Origin: an uncultured Myxococcales bacterium
GTDB taxonomy: Bacteria; Myxococcota_A; UBA9042; DTJE01
NCBI GenBank assembly: GCA_937975765.1
Contig: CALJUR010000056.1
Coordinates: 1-32,084, forward strand
Length of the DNA: 32,084 bases
Direction: 5' to 3'
Within the stretch, counting starts at the first letter, position 1, and every line of letters begins with the position of its first letter. This document shows, piece after piece, positions 19,401 through 26,842 of the stretch. Below the pieces are notes generated by a model that saw only the letters and a list, made by a program, of their open reading frames with translations, had not been told where the DNA came from and ran no database searches. The position numbers and the translations under genes are program-made.

Positions 19401-21208
19401 TGCTTCTCGTGCACCTCGGCGGCCTCGATCATCAGGCGGCGCCGCTCGACTGCGCCGGCGGTGCCGGCGATCGCGACGTCGTAGACCGGCGGCAGCCGGC
19501 GCCAGTCCGACAGCCCGCGGTACAGGCTGATCAGGTCGGTCGCGGCCTGCAGGTCGTCCGGGACCAGCGACAGGACCTGTTCGAGGTTCTTGACCGCCCG
19601 CGCCGGCTGGTTCAGTTCGTCGCGCCACAGGCCGGCCAGCTTGACCAGCAGGGCACGCTTCTCCGCCGGGTCGGTCACGGCCCCCACCTGGCTCTCCAGG
19701 GTGCGGGCCAACTCCTCCACCGTGCCGAACTTCCGCAGGAACCAGTCCAGGTCGTCCCACTTGTGCTCGGCCAGGTAGCGGGCGCGCAGTTCGCGCTTGG
19801 CGCGGTCGTGGCCGGGGTTCACGTCCAGGATGCGCCGCCACGTCTGCATCGCGGCGTTCGCGTCGCCCAGCTTGGTGCCGTACAGGCCCGCCAACTTCTC
19901 CAGGATGGCCACGCGATCGGTGTCGTCCGTGGCCAGGTCATGGCGCTTCTGCAGGATCTCGCACTGCTTGTCGACGTGCTTCTCGCGCTCGTACAGCGCT
20001 TCCAGCGCCTTCAGCGCCTCGCCGTGGGTCGGCTCGATCTCCAGGACCTTCTCCCACAGCTCGATCGCCAGCGGGAACTTGCGCAGCCGTTCCGTCGCGG
20101 TCATCGCCAGCTCGACGAAGACCGCCGCCCGCTCGTGGTCGGGCAGCCGCTCGGCCTCGGCGCGACGCAGCTTGATCAGGCTCTCGAAGTCGCGGCGCTT
20201 CTCGTACAGGTCCTTCAGCTTGTCGATGATGTCCTGGCGCTCGGGCGCCATCTCGTGGATCTGCTCGTAGGCCTTCAGGGCCTCCAGCGCGTTCGCGAAC
20301 CGGACCTCCATCAGGTTCGCCTGGACCTCGCGCAGCCGGATCCGTTCCGCGGTGTCGGTCGTGGCGTCGATCTTCCGGACCAGCACCTTGGCGTAGTCCG
20401 GCCAGCGCCCGGCCGCCTCGTATCGCGCCAGCAGCGCGTCGATGGCATCGCCGTTCGCCGGGTCGACGTCCAGGATCATCTGGTACGTGGCCAGGACCTT
20501 CGGTTCCGCCTTCATCCGGTCGCCGTAGATGGCGATCATCTTCAGCAGCAGCGACGTCTTGCCCGCGACGTCGTCGTCCGCGACGGTCTTCAGCCGCTCC
20601 TTGTACAGGTCGGCCAGCGACGGCCAGCGTTCCAGCTTCGTGTACAGGCGCTCCAGTTCCTGGTCGGCCTCGGGATCGCCGGGCGCGGCCTGGGCCATGG
20701 CCTGCCAGTAGGACAGTTCCTTCGACGGGTTCTCGAACTCCCGCGCGGTTCGGGCCAGCGTCCGCTTCATGTCCAGCGGGGACATCCCGCCCTGCTGCGC
20801 GACCTCGCCCAGGAACTGCTCGAGGCGCAGCCAGTTGCCGCGGCTGGCGTAGAAGACGCGGTAGAACTCCCGCCACTCCTCGGAGTGGGGGCCCGCACCT
20901 CCGACCGCCCGCATGTAGAACTCGGCACGGACCACGTCGTTCAGCGTCTTCCAGGCGATGTATCCCGCCTGCCACGCCGTCACGCGGCCCAGTTCCGACT
21001 CCCGGTGGCGCCGGAACGCGGCATCCAGGGCCTTCAGGAGGTTCTCGGCGTCCGCCGCCTCCCCCACCCCCAGGTAGAGTTCCTCCAGCAGGGCCTCCGC
21101 AGCGGCTTCACCCCCCTCTGCGAGAGCGGCCTGCAGCGCCTCCTCGATCTTCGCGGCGGCGGCGGCGGGCTCCTTCTGAATGGTTGCCAGCAGTTCCGTT
21201 ACGTCCAT
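10469..21208 (-). CDS. Giant tetratricopeptide-repeat protein (3579 aa)
   Basis: The protein is built almost entirely of TPR-like helical repeats from about residue 60 to 3240. The recurring unit, roughly 100-110 residues, has a W/L..L pair, then a segment like 'A..Y..VL..DP.N..AL..L..LY', then '..D.....RLA.IYE..L.D...A'. No signal peptide or TM helix is apparent, so it is probably a cytoplasmic scaffold. The last 330 residues (about 10472-11470) are not TPR: they contain GHDEREVAFYIGRQLSFLHP. That helix is reminiscent of the peptidase M48 active-site helix but lacks HExxH, so it would be inactive if related. Similar very long TPR proteins occur in Myxococcota; their function is unclear. ATG 21208 has AAGGAGA five bases upstream. 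A longer frame back to 21286 crosses the promoter and is rejected. Confidence 0.92.
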   Translation of the reverse strand: MDVTELLATIQKEPAAAAAKIEEALQAALAEGGEAAAEALLEELYLGVGEAADAENLLKALDAAFRRHRESELGRVTAWQAGYIAWKTLNDVVRAEFYMRAVGGAGPHSEEWREFYRVFYASRGNWLRLEQFLGEVAQQGGMSPLDMKRTLARTAREFENPSKELSYWQAMAQAAPGDPEADQELERLYTKLERWPSLADLYKERLKTVADDDVAGKTSLLLKMIAIYGDRMKAEPKVLATYQMILDVDPANGDAIDALLARYEAAGRWPDYAKVLVRKIDATTDTAERIRLREVQANLMEVRFANALEALKAYEQIHEMAPERQDIIDKLKDLYEKRRDFESLIKLRRAEAERLPDHERAAVFVELAMTATERLRKFPLAIELWEKVLEIEPTHGEALKALEALYEREKHVDKQCEILQKRHDLATDDTDRVAILEKLAGLYGTKLGDANAAMQTWRRILDVNPGHDRAKRELRARYLAEHKWDDLDWFLRKFGTVEELARTLESQVGAVTDPAEKRALLVKLAGLWRDELNQPARAVKNLEQVLSLVPDDLQAATDLISLYRGLSDWRRLPPVYDVAIAGTAGAVERRRLMIEAAEVHEKHLGNAERSFFWYLEAFKEDLRDDTLRDDLERLAGPSDNWEIYAAVLEQAGDLIEDESRKVRTFLRVGQIHTEYIQNAEAAQTAFQRALDLDPGNREAIHALEVLYRQFNRYEALIEVLRKRLVLERRSDDRLTVRFEIARTLYGNLQKVGPAVETYEEILADNPAEAPAYQELGELLLAEKRFGALRDLLVRQVGAIEAEPAVQADVNARIGMLSCGLEGPSEDAVARFARALELVPGHADSLAFLEDLLGVENLQLAIIDLLKGPFEASKRWADLADLLEIETQRRGDGHDTVPLLWRLDELYVWSVPDAAKRFRTLSRILAVTPDDPKCWDAIEACAGDVDGWRELSDLYGKAVETIAEPSTRVALSLRLARIEWDRLGNVDQARKVFLGVLELDDANADALEALETIIEEQGDHPELLKIYRRRFEVSPYVGEKIAYAFKVAAELSEHLDDVEGAIAAVKQILDLEPESTAAYRQLDSLYIQAERWYDLAQVLVERIRLAETEAERTWLRLRLAEVREEKLEDVTGAVEVYRTILQSEPTNEDAVKQLERLFKNPDVRVEIARILLPAYEARHDDEKLVEVYEVLAEAAPDLDTRLAQFDLIAITLETGIGDLSRAFAARARAFRAAPDRQSLVDEVLRVGGQRGALGEAVDVLCEKVFEIDDPDRRKETHRTIARVARDGGLPRTLAKRHFGEVLAMDDGDLDALDALVALHREDDEIAPLVSLLLRKSALLSEAEARVALLLQAGDLQARRLDQADEAIKSYSGVLEIEPGNRPAIEALEGLYESAGKHEELVEVLGRKAEFAPTTDDRVAALKKKGLVQHERLGNTGEAIETFLQVHGLVPENLDALRTLDRLYAASEDWWNLYGILGKILALVQGEDALTVRYRMGRLLEKDLSDPVKAVDTYETLLIEFPENREAVDALEGMVRAGEASEEAFKVLAPVLSERNEWERLYVVYEVITEREEDVARKVTNLLTMGEIAENRVGRALTGFECYGKAFTTDPLNHEALDRIEHLAADHDMWENVPALMLEGAKAIEGNPESLALRLRAASVQRDKVADREAAALTLEGVIEDFPDNRDALSALDALYLQMEQWKDLARILRAEIDASPAAEDKVAFLLRLAAVAEDRQGKDKDAFEARCEVLYLVPAHAGAVSELRRMFDAGKMRAQILEVIEPIYRETGAWTDLATVYESVLAAVEDPGERKSVLLKLGEVELDKLLRRDVALGWFGKALAIEPADESLLIQIEGLAAEAGEWASLLEILLAAATTCQEDERRIYLWHKAADVARDRLGDRQRAEAVCRWILDVDASDRKALADLDGLYEGQERWADLLGILEREAAVADYDDDKIRFGMRAGALLRDRLNDLDGAVEAYAGVLKSDEMHRGALEALAELHDVRDEHKALYKVLGTLADIAPNGHERAGLQRRMARLAEDRLSDREAALSLWDEVSRVETDDRESLQQLQRLHAAGEDWTAYVDACEREISLAKDLPDRMTDLLRSVAKASETQLADAFQAQQAWRRVLEVQPDDLEALQALRRLYRDSGDLEALSGVLTRLADGGRIVGDDLKVLCEEHARLLTDELGRNEGAITWWNRVMEMEPSSPAALEALDRLYEDTGRLPECVAIVKRRATYATDTAHKAELLVRAAEIEGDRMKDAPAAAATLEEVAGFDPANLDVSQRLQMLYQRIEDWDRLADVLLRRDGILKEAEDRVSNLQELARVYENRKNDRDSAFIILVKASEVNPADETTLADLWRLAQTQECWRDYVDSIAEIVDRMPDALRQEHLLRCGEILADHLHVAGEATRWFERVIEKWPESEPALVALTRLYEELDRKEDLVGNLTVRVGLTPDYLEKVALQLKAGKVLAGIDAQRALAAYQQVLEFDDANVEALTALSQLHEGRGEWEDLLGVLGRLASLNPAEEVLIRVRMAGILEEKVKDPNRAIQAWEDVLSLEATHSVALDHLQNLYGSMENWKGLAAVYERLLDLSSSNPDRILFCNRLAVLFESALDDKARALSYWQQILDIDPEDDEAFETCARLLTELEDWNELVNLLEGRVIREPEAGRKAGVLRRIADVYEKRLEDLNSAVSVYQRILDIDPGDALAYADLSRLFEAMESWEDVVQTLLRWKEHVEDTHETAALMLRAATIVHQRLENPDRALKLLGDVLRLDPGSDAAAERMRQIYGELEDWEKVAEIWLKQEAAAARDEAKAKLRASAGDVFMNRLKDRQRAIQHYERALELDPRLPEVALSLAQAYVAAERWEKAEPLLEMLLKSPEMSGDGAAAAEIHFQMGLCAERLLDFERAFREYQVAVKARADHAPTAIGLARLYPRKSPWQLAKDHYVKGLSLGGDAFSDDDKAAVEFSLGEVSLELGELDDAVQHLDTVLQLAPNQARAVDLQIAIAERREDWPAVIRYKQAQSQAKADPFERFSVLLECGDIYREKMGNIYGATAAYKEALEINPNAKVALLRLFDLYVSTGAIEDALYVLERLAQAEDSPEKRAKHYVRMGAIYREKLGDDARAIEYLNLALDADPDFLDAFRAIDEILTANKDWEAEAENYRRMLERLKGRNTPELEFRLYAALGEIYRSRLKRMDYAVSAFSMAAKIKPNERRTHEILAQLYEVSGDQLDKAIDEHRAIVAAAPLGAEVAPSYKAMRRLFLQMKEFDKAFMTASVLVALGQADAEEKEFFEGNLEPGLPWFKGTIDPLRWESHLIAKSENTLLGRILQVIYQGVGSELGAKELKDVGLKKKDEIDIELKLLFVNVYKAVSKALGPMPHKVYRDDNPSGLKLEFLAPPALIVGSDMLTGHDEREVAFYIGRQLSFLHPMHFLAAVKNLTELKIFLAAALKFSRPDTQIGAGADIVLQLVRLIERRMPQQQKNQLAKLVEEMMSRDPSMDFGRMFEEYFRGLEATALRAGVLVSGNVQTVLNILRSEEVSFSGMSQKDRLDEIIRFTLSEDHFVLRRALGVAVEAS

Positions 21209-21257
21209 CGATGTCTCCTTCCGGCGGGCCGGGGCCCAGGAATCCCCACGTCGTCTG

Positions 21258-21286
21258 CGTATAGCAGATCGGGCAACGCCGTACAA
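21258..21286 (-). promoter_or_regulatory. Extended -10 sigma70-type promoter for the giant TPR gene
   Basis: On the minus strand TTGTAC (21286-21281) is followed after exactly 17 bp by TATACG (21263-21258). The -10 is preceded by TGC, making an extended -10. The predicted transcript start is near 21251, leaving a leader of about 42 nt that contains the AAGGAGA ribosome site (21220-21214). The -35 matches consensus only in TTG, so the extended -10 would carry much of the recognition. This suggests the TPR gene can be transcribed separately from the lipoprotein genes upstream. Confidence 0.6.
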
Positions 21287-21371
21287 GGTGAAACGCCTGC
21301 GCGTGAAGGTGCGCCCGCGCGGGAAGGTCGGGACTCCGGGGGGAGCGGGGTTCGGCCGGGACCGGGAGGGG

Positions 21372-23516
21372 TCAGGACGCCGGGGCGACGTTGACGGTCA
21401 GGACGGTCTCCTCGCTGTAGAACGACAGGTTGCTGTCCGTGTCGTACGAGAAGACGACCAGCCGGAATTCGTAGGTGCCGGCGACGTCCGGGATGACCGT
21501 CACGCGGGACGGGCCCGGGCCGGGGTTCGTGAAGACCTTGCTGGTGTCCGGCTTGCCCGAGATGAACCAGATGTAGCCGCTGGTCGAGGGGATCGGGAAG
21601 GTGCCGGCGACGCTGCCGCTGGCGTCCAGGACCAGCGAGTCGTTGACCTTGATCCCGGTGTAGTCCGAGGCGTCCCCGGGGTCCGCGGTCGGCAGCGTCA
21701 CGTTCTTCACGTTCACCCAGCCGACCAGGTTGACCTTGTCCTCCGTGTCCGTGCCGTTCAGCGGGTCCACGTACTCGATCACCACGTAGCCGTTCAGCAC
21801 CACCGAGTCCGAGTTCTCGTCCAGCGGGATCTTGTTGCCGTCGAACTGGACGGTCAGCGGGATCAACGCGCCCGGCTGCATCAGCAGGTCCGCGCCGGCC
21901 GGGGGATTCAGCACCGAGAACCCCTCGGGGTCGCTGTCGTTGACCGAAACCGCCGACACGTTCTTCAGGGTCAGCACCTCGTTGCCCTTGTTCATCAGCA
22001 CGACGGTCTTCGTGGCGACCTTCGAGGGCTCGGGCGCGAACAGGACCACGTTGCGGGTCAGCGTCGGCAGCGGCGCGACCTCCAGTTCGCCCTTCTTGAA
22101 CCCGCCGCACAGCCCGACGACCTTCTCGCCGGCATACGGGGCGTTGAACGCGATGACCAGTTCGCCGTTGGGGGCCTTGCCCTCGGGCGCCGTGTACGTG
22201 ACGGCCACGTTGACCGGGCCGTTCGTCTCGGTCAGGCTGAACCGCCCCTGCGGGATCACCGTCCCGTTGACGGCGCCGCATTCCGCCTCCTGGATCGCGC
22301 CCGGCTGGTACCACTCGACCGTGTACGGGTTGTCGAACCCCTCGCCGACCCGGGTGACCGGGCGGTTGTCCAGCGTGACCATGCCCTCGCTGCCGCTGAA
22401 CAGCTTGACCAGCTTGGTGCAGGTCGTGCCGGGATCGGTGACCGTGGTGAAATCCATGCAGCCGGCCAGTTCGTCCCCGTACTGCACCAGCAACTGGCCG
22501 GGCACCACCTTGCCCTGCAGTTCGACGAACGCCTTGCCGGGCGAACGGCACACGCCGCTCATGCAGACGGTGTCGCAGTTCGCGGGGTCCTCGCACAGGT
22601 AGGCCTTGCAGTCCTCGTCCACCTGGCACATGCAGTGGCCGTTGCCGCAGATGTAGGGGCATTCCTTCGTCTTGTCGCTGCACAGCGTGCTGTTCCGGCA
22701 GGCGGAGTCCCCCGAGCAGGAGACGCCCGTCTCGACCACCTTGCCCCACTCGACGACCATCCGGGCCAGGTCGGGCGGCTCGACCGGGCTGTACTCGACG
22801 GTCAGCGTCCGGGCGCCGTTCGACGAACCGGTGCCCTCGGGGTCGATGATCGTGCCGACGTTCGGGCGGCCGGCGATGATCTTGTACGCCGTCGCCCCGT
22901 TCTCGAAGTAGATGTCGCCCAGCACCAGGGCCTCGGTCCCGGTGTTCGACAGCACGATGTCCACGGTGTCGGTGGAGGTGCCCGTCGCGTTCAGGAAGGT
23001 GTAGTTCGGCGGGTTCACCGACAGCACCGGCTCCTTCTCCTGCGGCGTCACGTCGAACTCGAACACGCCGCCCGCGTAGGAGTAGTCCGTCGTCGTGATC
23101 CGGAGGGTGGTCGGCTTGTCGTCCGTGACCGGGCCCGGCGTGAAGACCACCTTCAGTTTCAGCACGGACTTGTCCGTCGTCCGGATCTCGCCGGCCTCGA
23201 CCGTCTGCGGGAACGACAGGCCGGCCAGGTTCGGCGCCACGGCCATGTAATCGTTCAGCGAGGCGACCTCGACCTTCAGGATTTCCATCGGCGCGTCGCC
23301 GGTGTTGCCGATCACGAAGGTGATCTGCCCGCCACCCGGGGCGAAGGACAGGGTCATGTCGTTCGTGACCGAGTTGATCGCGGTGGCCAGGTCCCCGGTG
23401 GCCGTCACGTAGATCGACGGGGCCCGGGTCTTGCCACCCGACGAGCACCCCGCGGCCAGGACGACCGCCAGGGCCAGCGTCAGCATCGTCCGCGCATCGC
23501 GATTCCCAATCTTCAT
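21372..23516 (-). CDS. Lipoprotein with Ig-like (HYDIN/choice-of-anchor type) repeats, Cys-rich module and C-terminal PKD-like domain
   Basis: This 714-aa protein has an N-terminal signal with lipobox LAAGC (lipid on Cys24), so it is exported and lipid-anchored. Residues about 35-260 hold beta-sandwich repeats of the kind seen in choice-of-anchor D/HYDIN domains (ITFVIGNTGDAPMEI, VDIVLSNTGTEALVL). A 12-cysteine segment at 267-323 begins with six cysteines spaced C-x5-C-x5-C-x6-C-x3-C-x4-C. More Ig-like strands follow (about 325-600). The last 100 residues (SLVLDASGSVAG, then AGTYEFRLVV) look PKD-like. No catalytic motif is seen, and a structural or binding role at the cell surface is inferred. 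ATG 23516 is preceded by GGAG. It is third in a minus-strand series of lipoprotein genes, 55 bp after the vWA gene, and that gap holds a strong hairpin. Confidence 0.87.
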   Translation of the reverse strand: MKIGNRDARTMLTLALAVVLAAGCSSGGKTRAPSIYVTATGDLATAINSVTNDMTLSFAPGGGQITFVIGNTGDAPMEILKVEVASLNDYMAVAPNLAGLSFPQTVEAGEIRTTDKSVLKLKVVFTPGPVTDDKPTTLRITTTDYSYAGGVFEFDVTPQEKEPVLSVNPPNYTFLNATGTSTDTVDIVLSNTGTEALVLGDIYFENGATAYKIIAGRPNVGTIIDPEGTGSSNGARTLTVEYSPVEPPDLARMVVEWGKVVETGVSCSGDSACRNSTLCSDKTKECPYICGNGHCMCQVDEDCKAYLCEDPANCDTVCMSGVCRSPGKAFVELQGKVVPGQLLVQYGDELAGCMDFTTVTDPGTTCTKLVKLFSGSEGMVTLDNRPVTRVGEGFDNPYTVEWYQPGAIQEAECGAVNGTVIPQGRFSLTETNGPVNVAVTYTAPEGKAPNGELVIAFNAPYAGEKVVGLCGGFKKGELEVAPLPTLTRNVVLFAPEPSKVATKTVVLMNKGNEVLTLKNVSAVSVNDSDPEGFSVLNPPAGADLLMQPGALIPLTVQFDGNKIPLDENSDSVVLNGYVVIEYVDPLNGTDTEDKVNLVGWVNVKNVTLPTADPGDASDYTGIKVNDSLVLDASGSVAGTFPIPSTSGYIWFISGKPDTSKVFTNPGPGPSRVTVIPDVAGTYEFRLVVFSYDTDSNLSFYSEETVLTVNVAPAS

Positions 23517-23539
23517 CGTCCACGCTCCATTCGGGGGTG

Positions 23540-23557
23540 CCGGCCCGCGGGGGCCGG
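23540..23557 (-). other. Intercistronic GC stem-loop between vWA and Ig/PKD lipoprotein genes
   Basis: A perfect 7-bp stem, CCGGCCC (23540-23546) with GGGCCGG (23551-23557), encloses the tetraloop GCGG. It lies 15 bp after the vWA gene's stop and 24 bp before the next start. No U-tract follows on the minus strand, so it is not a classical intrinsic terminator. It could act in partial termination or mRNA stabilisation. The structure is seen in the sequence; the role is inference. Confidence 0.5.
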
Positions 23558-23571
23558 AAGCGACTCCGCGT

Positions 23572-26500
23572 CTAGCTGGTCAGGCACAGGGTCTCGTAGT
23601 CGATCACGATCTCGTCGCCCGGCTGCGGCATGCAGGCGCCGTCCTCGTCGAACAGGACCGAGTTGGAGGACGCCTCGTAGGTCCAGCCGGAGGTGCAGGC
23701 CGTGCCGTTGACCTTCACCGTCACGGTGGCGGGGTCCGCCAGGCGGGTCAGGTAGAACTGCACCTTCAGGCCGAACGCCTGGGCGCTGATCTCGTTCATG
23801 ATCGTGCCGAAGGTCGGGTCGCAGATCGCGCCCTTCCTGCCGCCCGTCTGGTTCGCCACCTCGAGGTACCGGGGGTCGGCGTCGAGTTCGTACACCTGCC
23901 CCGACTGCGGGTCCGTGTAGGAGCACGTGCCGTCCTGGACGATCGTGTTCACGTGCATCATGTTGACGTTGTAGTACCCCTTGATGTTCTTGAAGAAATC
24001 GATGTAGAACGTCGGCGCGCTGCTGGACTGGTCCGGTTCGTCCGACAGGATGATGACCTCCAGCTGGGCGTCCTTGCGCAGGAAGCCCTTGTTCCAGCCG
24101 CCGCACGTGCCCTCGATGCAGTAGTACGGGCAGGTCTTGGAGTCGCTGCACAGGTTCTTGTCGTTCCTGCACGCGTCGTCCGTGGTGCATGCCACGCCGG
24201 TGTCGGTCGTCAGCGGGGCGGACAGCGCCGCCTGGGCGGCCTGCAGCCCGGCCTCCTGGGCGTCCGAGTTGCCGTCGCAGCCCAGGTCCGCCAGGTTCGC
24301 CAACTGGGTCGTCGCCTGCGCGTTCGGCACGATGTAGCGCGGCGTGATGTTCTTGTTGCCGCGGTTCAGACGGCCGATGATGTTGTCGTTGACCACGTTC
24401 ACGCTGATGACGCCCAGGTGGTAGTTGTTGTTCCAGATCTTCGACGCCTGGATGAACGACGCGAAGTTCTCGATCAACGTGTCCTGGATGTCGCACATCG
24501 ACCCCGAGTCGTCGATGACGAACAGCACGTCGACGTCCTGGCCCGAGACCTGCTGGAACGTGTCCGTCTGGTGCGTCTCGTAGGTGCCCTCGCCGCGCAT
24601 CGCGACCGACAGCGAGGCCAGCGTGATGTCGTCGCTGGCGATCTTCATCATGCACTCGTCGACGCCCTCGTCCTGCGGGCCGTACTTCAGGTTGAAGCAG
24701 AACGGCACCGACGGCGCCACGTTCGCCGGCAGCGGGGGGACGTTCCTCTTGTAGAACTCCGGCGTGCACCCCTCGAACCGGATGTCCGACACCTTCAGGG
24801 CGACGCTGCCGGTATTGTAGACGCACACCTTCTGGGCCTGGCTGAAGCAGCCGATCGTGACCAGGCCGAAGTCGACGTCGTCCGGCATGACCGACACCTT
24901 GGCGATGCCGCCGGTGCCGGACAGGTTGGGCGTGTAGCCCGTGCCCAGGCCGCCGCTGGGGGCGGCGGGCAGTTCGATGTACTCGCCGCTGTGCGAGTCC
25001 CACACCTTGATCCACAGCAGGCCCGCGAAGTCCGTCAACTGGCCCCACACGGACGCGACGTTCTTCGGGATGAACCGGATGCGGATCGGGACCGACGCAC
25101 CGGGCGCGATGCCGTCTTTCGTGGCCGCCGGCAGGCCGGCGAACTGGAAGATCGACGACGGCGCAACGGTGCCGGGCGCCTGGCAGGTCGGGGTCATGCC
25201 CATCATCGAGATGCAGTCCCCGATGCGAGCCTGCTGGAACGAGCAGGCGCCGGAGCCGACGTTGACCAGGTTGATCGGCAGTTCCTTGTAGAAGCCCTCG
25301 GCGACCGTCCCGAAGGACAGCGAGTTCGGGACCAGCGAGACCTTGCAGACCGGGGTGCCCGTCCGGACGACCGACAGGCCGACCGTCACCGTCCCGTTGC
25401 CGGGGCTGTTCGACGTGATCACCAGGTCCGCCGTCACGGTACCCGTGGCCGCGCCCTTGTTGGTGAACTTCACGGTCACCGGGATCGACTCGCTGCCCTG
25501 CGCCACCCACTCGCCGACGGGGCCGGTCTTGTACTTCGGATCGATGTCGAAGGCGAACTCCGTCGCATCGGTCGTGCCCTTCAGGTTCGTGATCACCAGG
25601 GACGACACGTTCAGCGGGCCGTGGCCGTCGTTGCGCAGCGTCAGCATGCGCGTGACCGTCTGCTTCTGGGGGCCGTAGCCCAGGTCCACGAAGGTCGGGA
25701 TGACACTGAGGAACGGGGCGTCCACCTGGCCGAACACCTGGATCAGCGTCGGGCTGGTGGAGTCGTTGCTGAGGATGCCCAGGCTTCCGATCGGGTCGGC
25801 GTTGCCCGGCTTGGCCTGCGTGGCGGTCCACTTCACCTGGAAGTCCTGCTCGCCGCCGGGGACCACCTTCACCGGGAAGGCCGGCGGGTCGGCCACGACG
25901 ATGTTCGCGTCGCTGCCCGGGGCCACGTAGACGGACTCGATGTTCAGGTCGGCGTTGCCCTCGTTGGTGATCGCCAGCAACTGCGTCCGCGTCTCCTGCA
26001 GCGGGACCCAGCCGTAATCGATGACGCCGGGAGCCGCCACCAGCTTCGGGCCCAGCTCGCTGCCCAGGACCTCGAACGCCCAGGGCTGTACCTCGCCGCG
26101 GGTCTCGCCTTCCACGACCAGGTTCGATTGGTCGTCGTTGGAGCCCCGCGGCTCGTACCGCAGGACCAGGCCCAGCTGCTCCTGGGGCTTCAGCACCAGG
26201 GGCAGGGTCTGGCCTTCCGTGAAGACCAGCGCCTGCAGCGTGAAGTCCGGGCTGCCCTCCAGGTCCAGGTAGGCCTGCTTGATCACCACCGAGTCGGACC
26301 CGACGTTCTTCAGCATCACGTCCAGGTCCTTGAAGGTGCCGCCCAGCACCTCGCCGAAGTCGATCGGGTTGGGGTCGGAGACCAGGTCGGCCAGCTGGCC
26401 GTTCGCGGTGATCGGGATGCGCGTCTCGCCCAGCGGCGGCACGTTGTGCCGGATCACCAGGTACCCGCCGTCGTCCTTCGAGTCCTGCGGCGCGTAGGTG

Positions 26501-26808
26501 ATGGAGATGACCGTGGACTGTTCCGGGGCCAGCGCCATCGAGTCGGGTCCATCGACGTCGAACTCGTCGCTGCCGCTGTCGATTCCGACGCTGCGGATCT
26601 CGATCGTGCCCGAGGTTCCGGCGTGCTTCAGTTCGACCTTGATCGTCCGGCTCGAAAGAATCGGGACCGTGCCGAAGTCGATGGTCCGCGGGTTGTAGAA
26701 CAGGTTCAGGTCGTCGGCCGCCTTGCCGCCCTGGCACGAGCAGCCGATGCCGCCCCCGGCCAGCGAAAGGATCGCGACACCCACGAAGAACATCTGGCTG
26801 AACTTCAT
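23572..26808 (-). CDS. von Willebrand A domain lipoprotein with HYDIN-like repeats
   Basis: This 1078-aa protein opens with a signal peptide ending GGIGC, putting the lipid on Cys23. Residues about 35-740 contain six or so Ig-like repeats of the choice-of-anchor D/HYDIN kind, each opening with a pattern like 'P..IDFG.V' (DFGTVP 44-49, DFGEVL 150-155, DLGYGP 375-380, SFGTVA 498-503, DFGLVT 646-651). A vWA domain follows (about 757-1025) with an intact MIDAS start, D766-x-S768-x-S770 in VIDDSGSM, and a later LSDEPDQS strand. A six-cysteine module (C874, C880, C887, C893, C897, C902) is inserted between the vWA helix at about 850-863 and the strand at about 906. vWA domains bind proteins through a divalent metal, so adhesion or complex assembly is likely. 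ATG 26808 has GGAGGT at 26821-26816. The gene starts 34 bp after the previous one. Confidence 0.9.
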   Translation of the reverse strand: MKFSQMFFVGVAILSLAGGGIGCSCQGGKAADDLNLFYNPRTIDFGTVPILSSRTIKVELKHAGTSGTIEIRSVGIDSGSDEFDVDGPDSMALAPEQSTVISITYAPQDSKDDGGYLVIRHNVPPLGETRIPITANGQLADLVSDPNPIDFGEVLGGTFKDLDVMLKNVGSDSVVIKQAYLDLEGSPDFTLQALVFTEGQTLPLVLKPQEQLGLVLRYEPRGSNDDQSNLVVEGETRGEVQPWAFEVLGSELGPKLVAAPGVIDYGWVPLQETRTQLLAITNEGNADLNIESVYVAPGSDANIVVADPPAFPVKVVPGGEQDFQVKWTATQAKPGNADPIGSLGILSNDSTSPTLIQVFGQVDAPFLSVIPTFVDLGYGPQKQTVTRMLTLRNDGHGPLNVSSLVITNLKGTTDATEFAFDIDPKYKTGPVGEWVAQGSESIPVTVKFTNKGAATGTVTADLVITSNSPGNGTVTVGLSVVRTGTPVCKVSLVPNSLSFGTVAEGFYKELPINLVNVGSGACSFQQARIGDCISMMGMTPTCQAPGTVAPSSIFQFAGLPAATKDGIAPGASVPIRIRFIPKNVASVWGQLTDFAGLLWIKVWDSHSGEYIELPAAPSGGLGTGYTPNLSGTGGIAKVSVMPDDVDFGLVTIGCFSQAQKVCVYNTGSVALKVSDIRFEGCTPEFYKRNVPPLPANVAPSVPFCFNLKYGPQDEGVDECMMKIASDDITLASLSVAMRGEGTYETHQTDTFQQVSGQDVDVLFVIDDSGSMCDIQDTLIENFASFIQASKIWNNNYHLGVISVNVVNDNIIGRLNRGNKNITPRYIVPNAQATTQLANLADLGCDGNSDAQEAGLQAAQAALSAPLTTDTGVACTTDDACRNDKNLCSDSKTCPYYCIEGTCGGWNKGFLRKDAQLEVIILSDEPDQSSSAPTFYIDFFKNIKGYYNVNMMHVNTIVQDGTCSYTDPQSGQVYELDADPRYLEVANQTGGRKGAICDPTFGTIMNEISAQAFGLKVQFYLTRLADPATVTVKVNGTACTSGWTYEASSNSVLFDEDGACMPQPGDEIVIDYETLCLTS

Positions 26809-26842
26809 CGGGAACACCTCCGGGAGGGCACGGACTGCAACG

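Noticed and set aside
10514..21394. A continuous open frame of about 3600 codons on the + strand, antisense to the giant TPR gene
   Set aside because: Its translation is dominated by Gln, Leu, Val, His and Arg with no recognisable family. It mirrors the minus-strand codons, as expected when GC-rich third positions suppress stops. The minus frame has clear TPR repeats, a ribosome site and a promoter.
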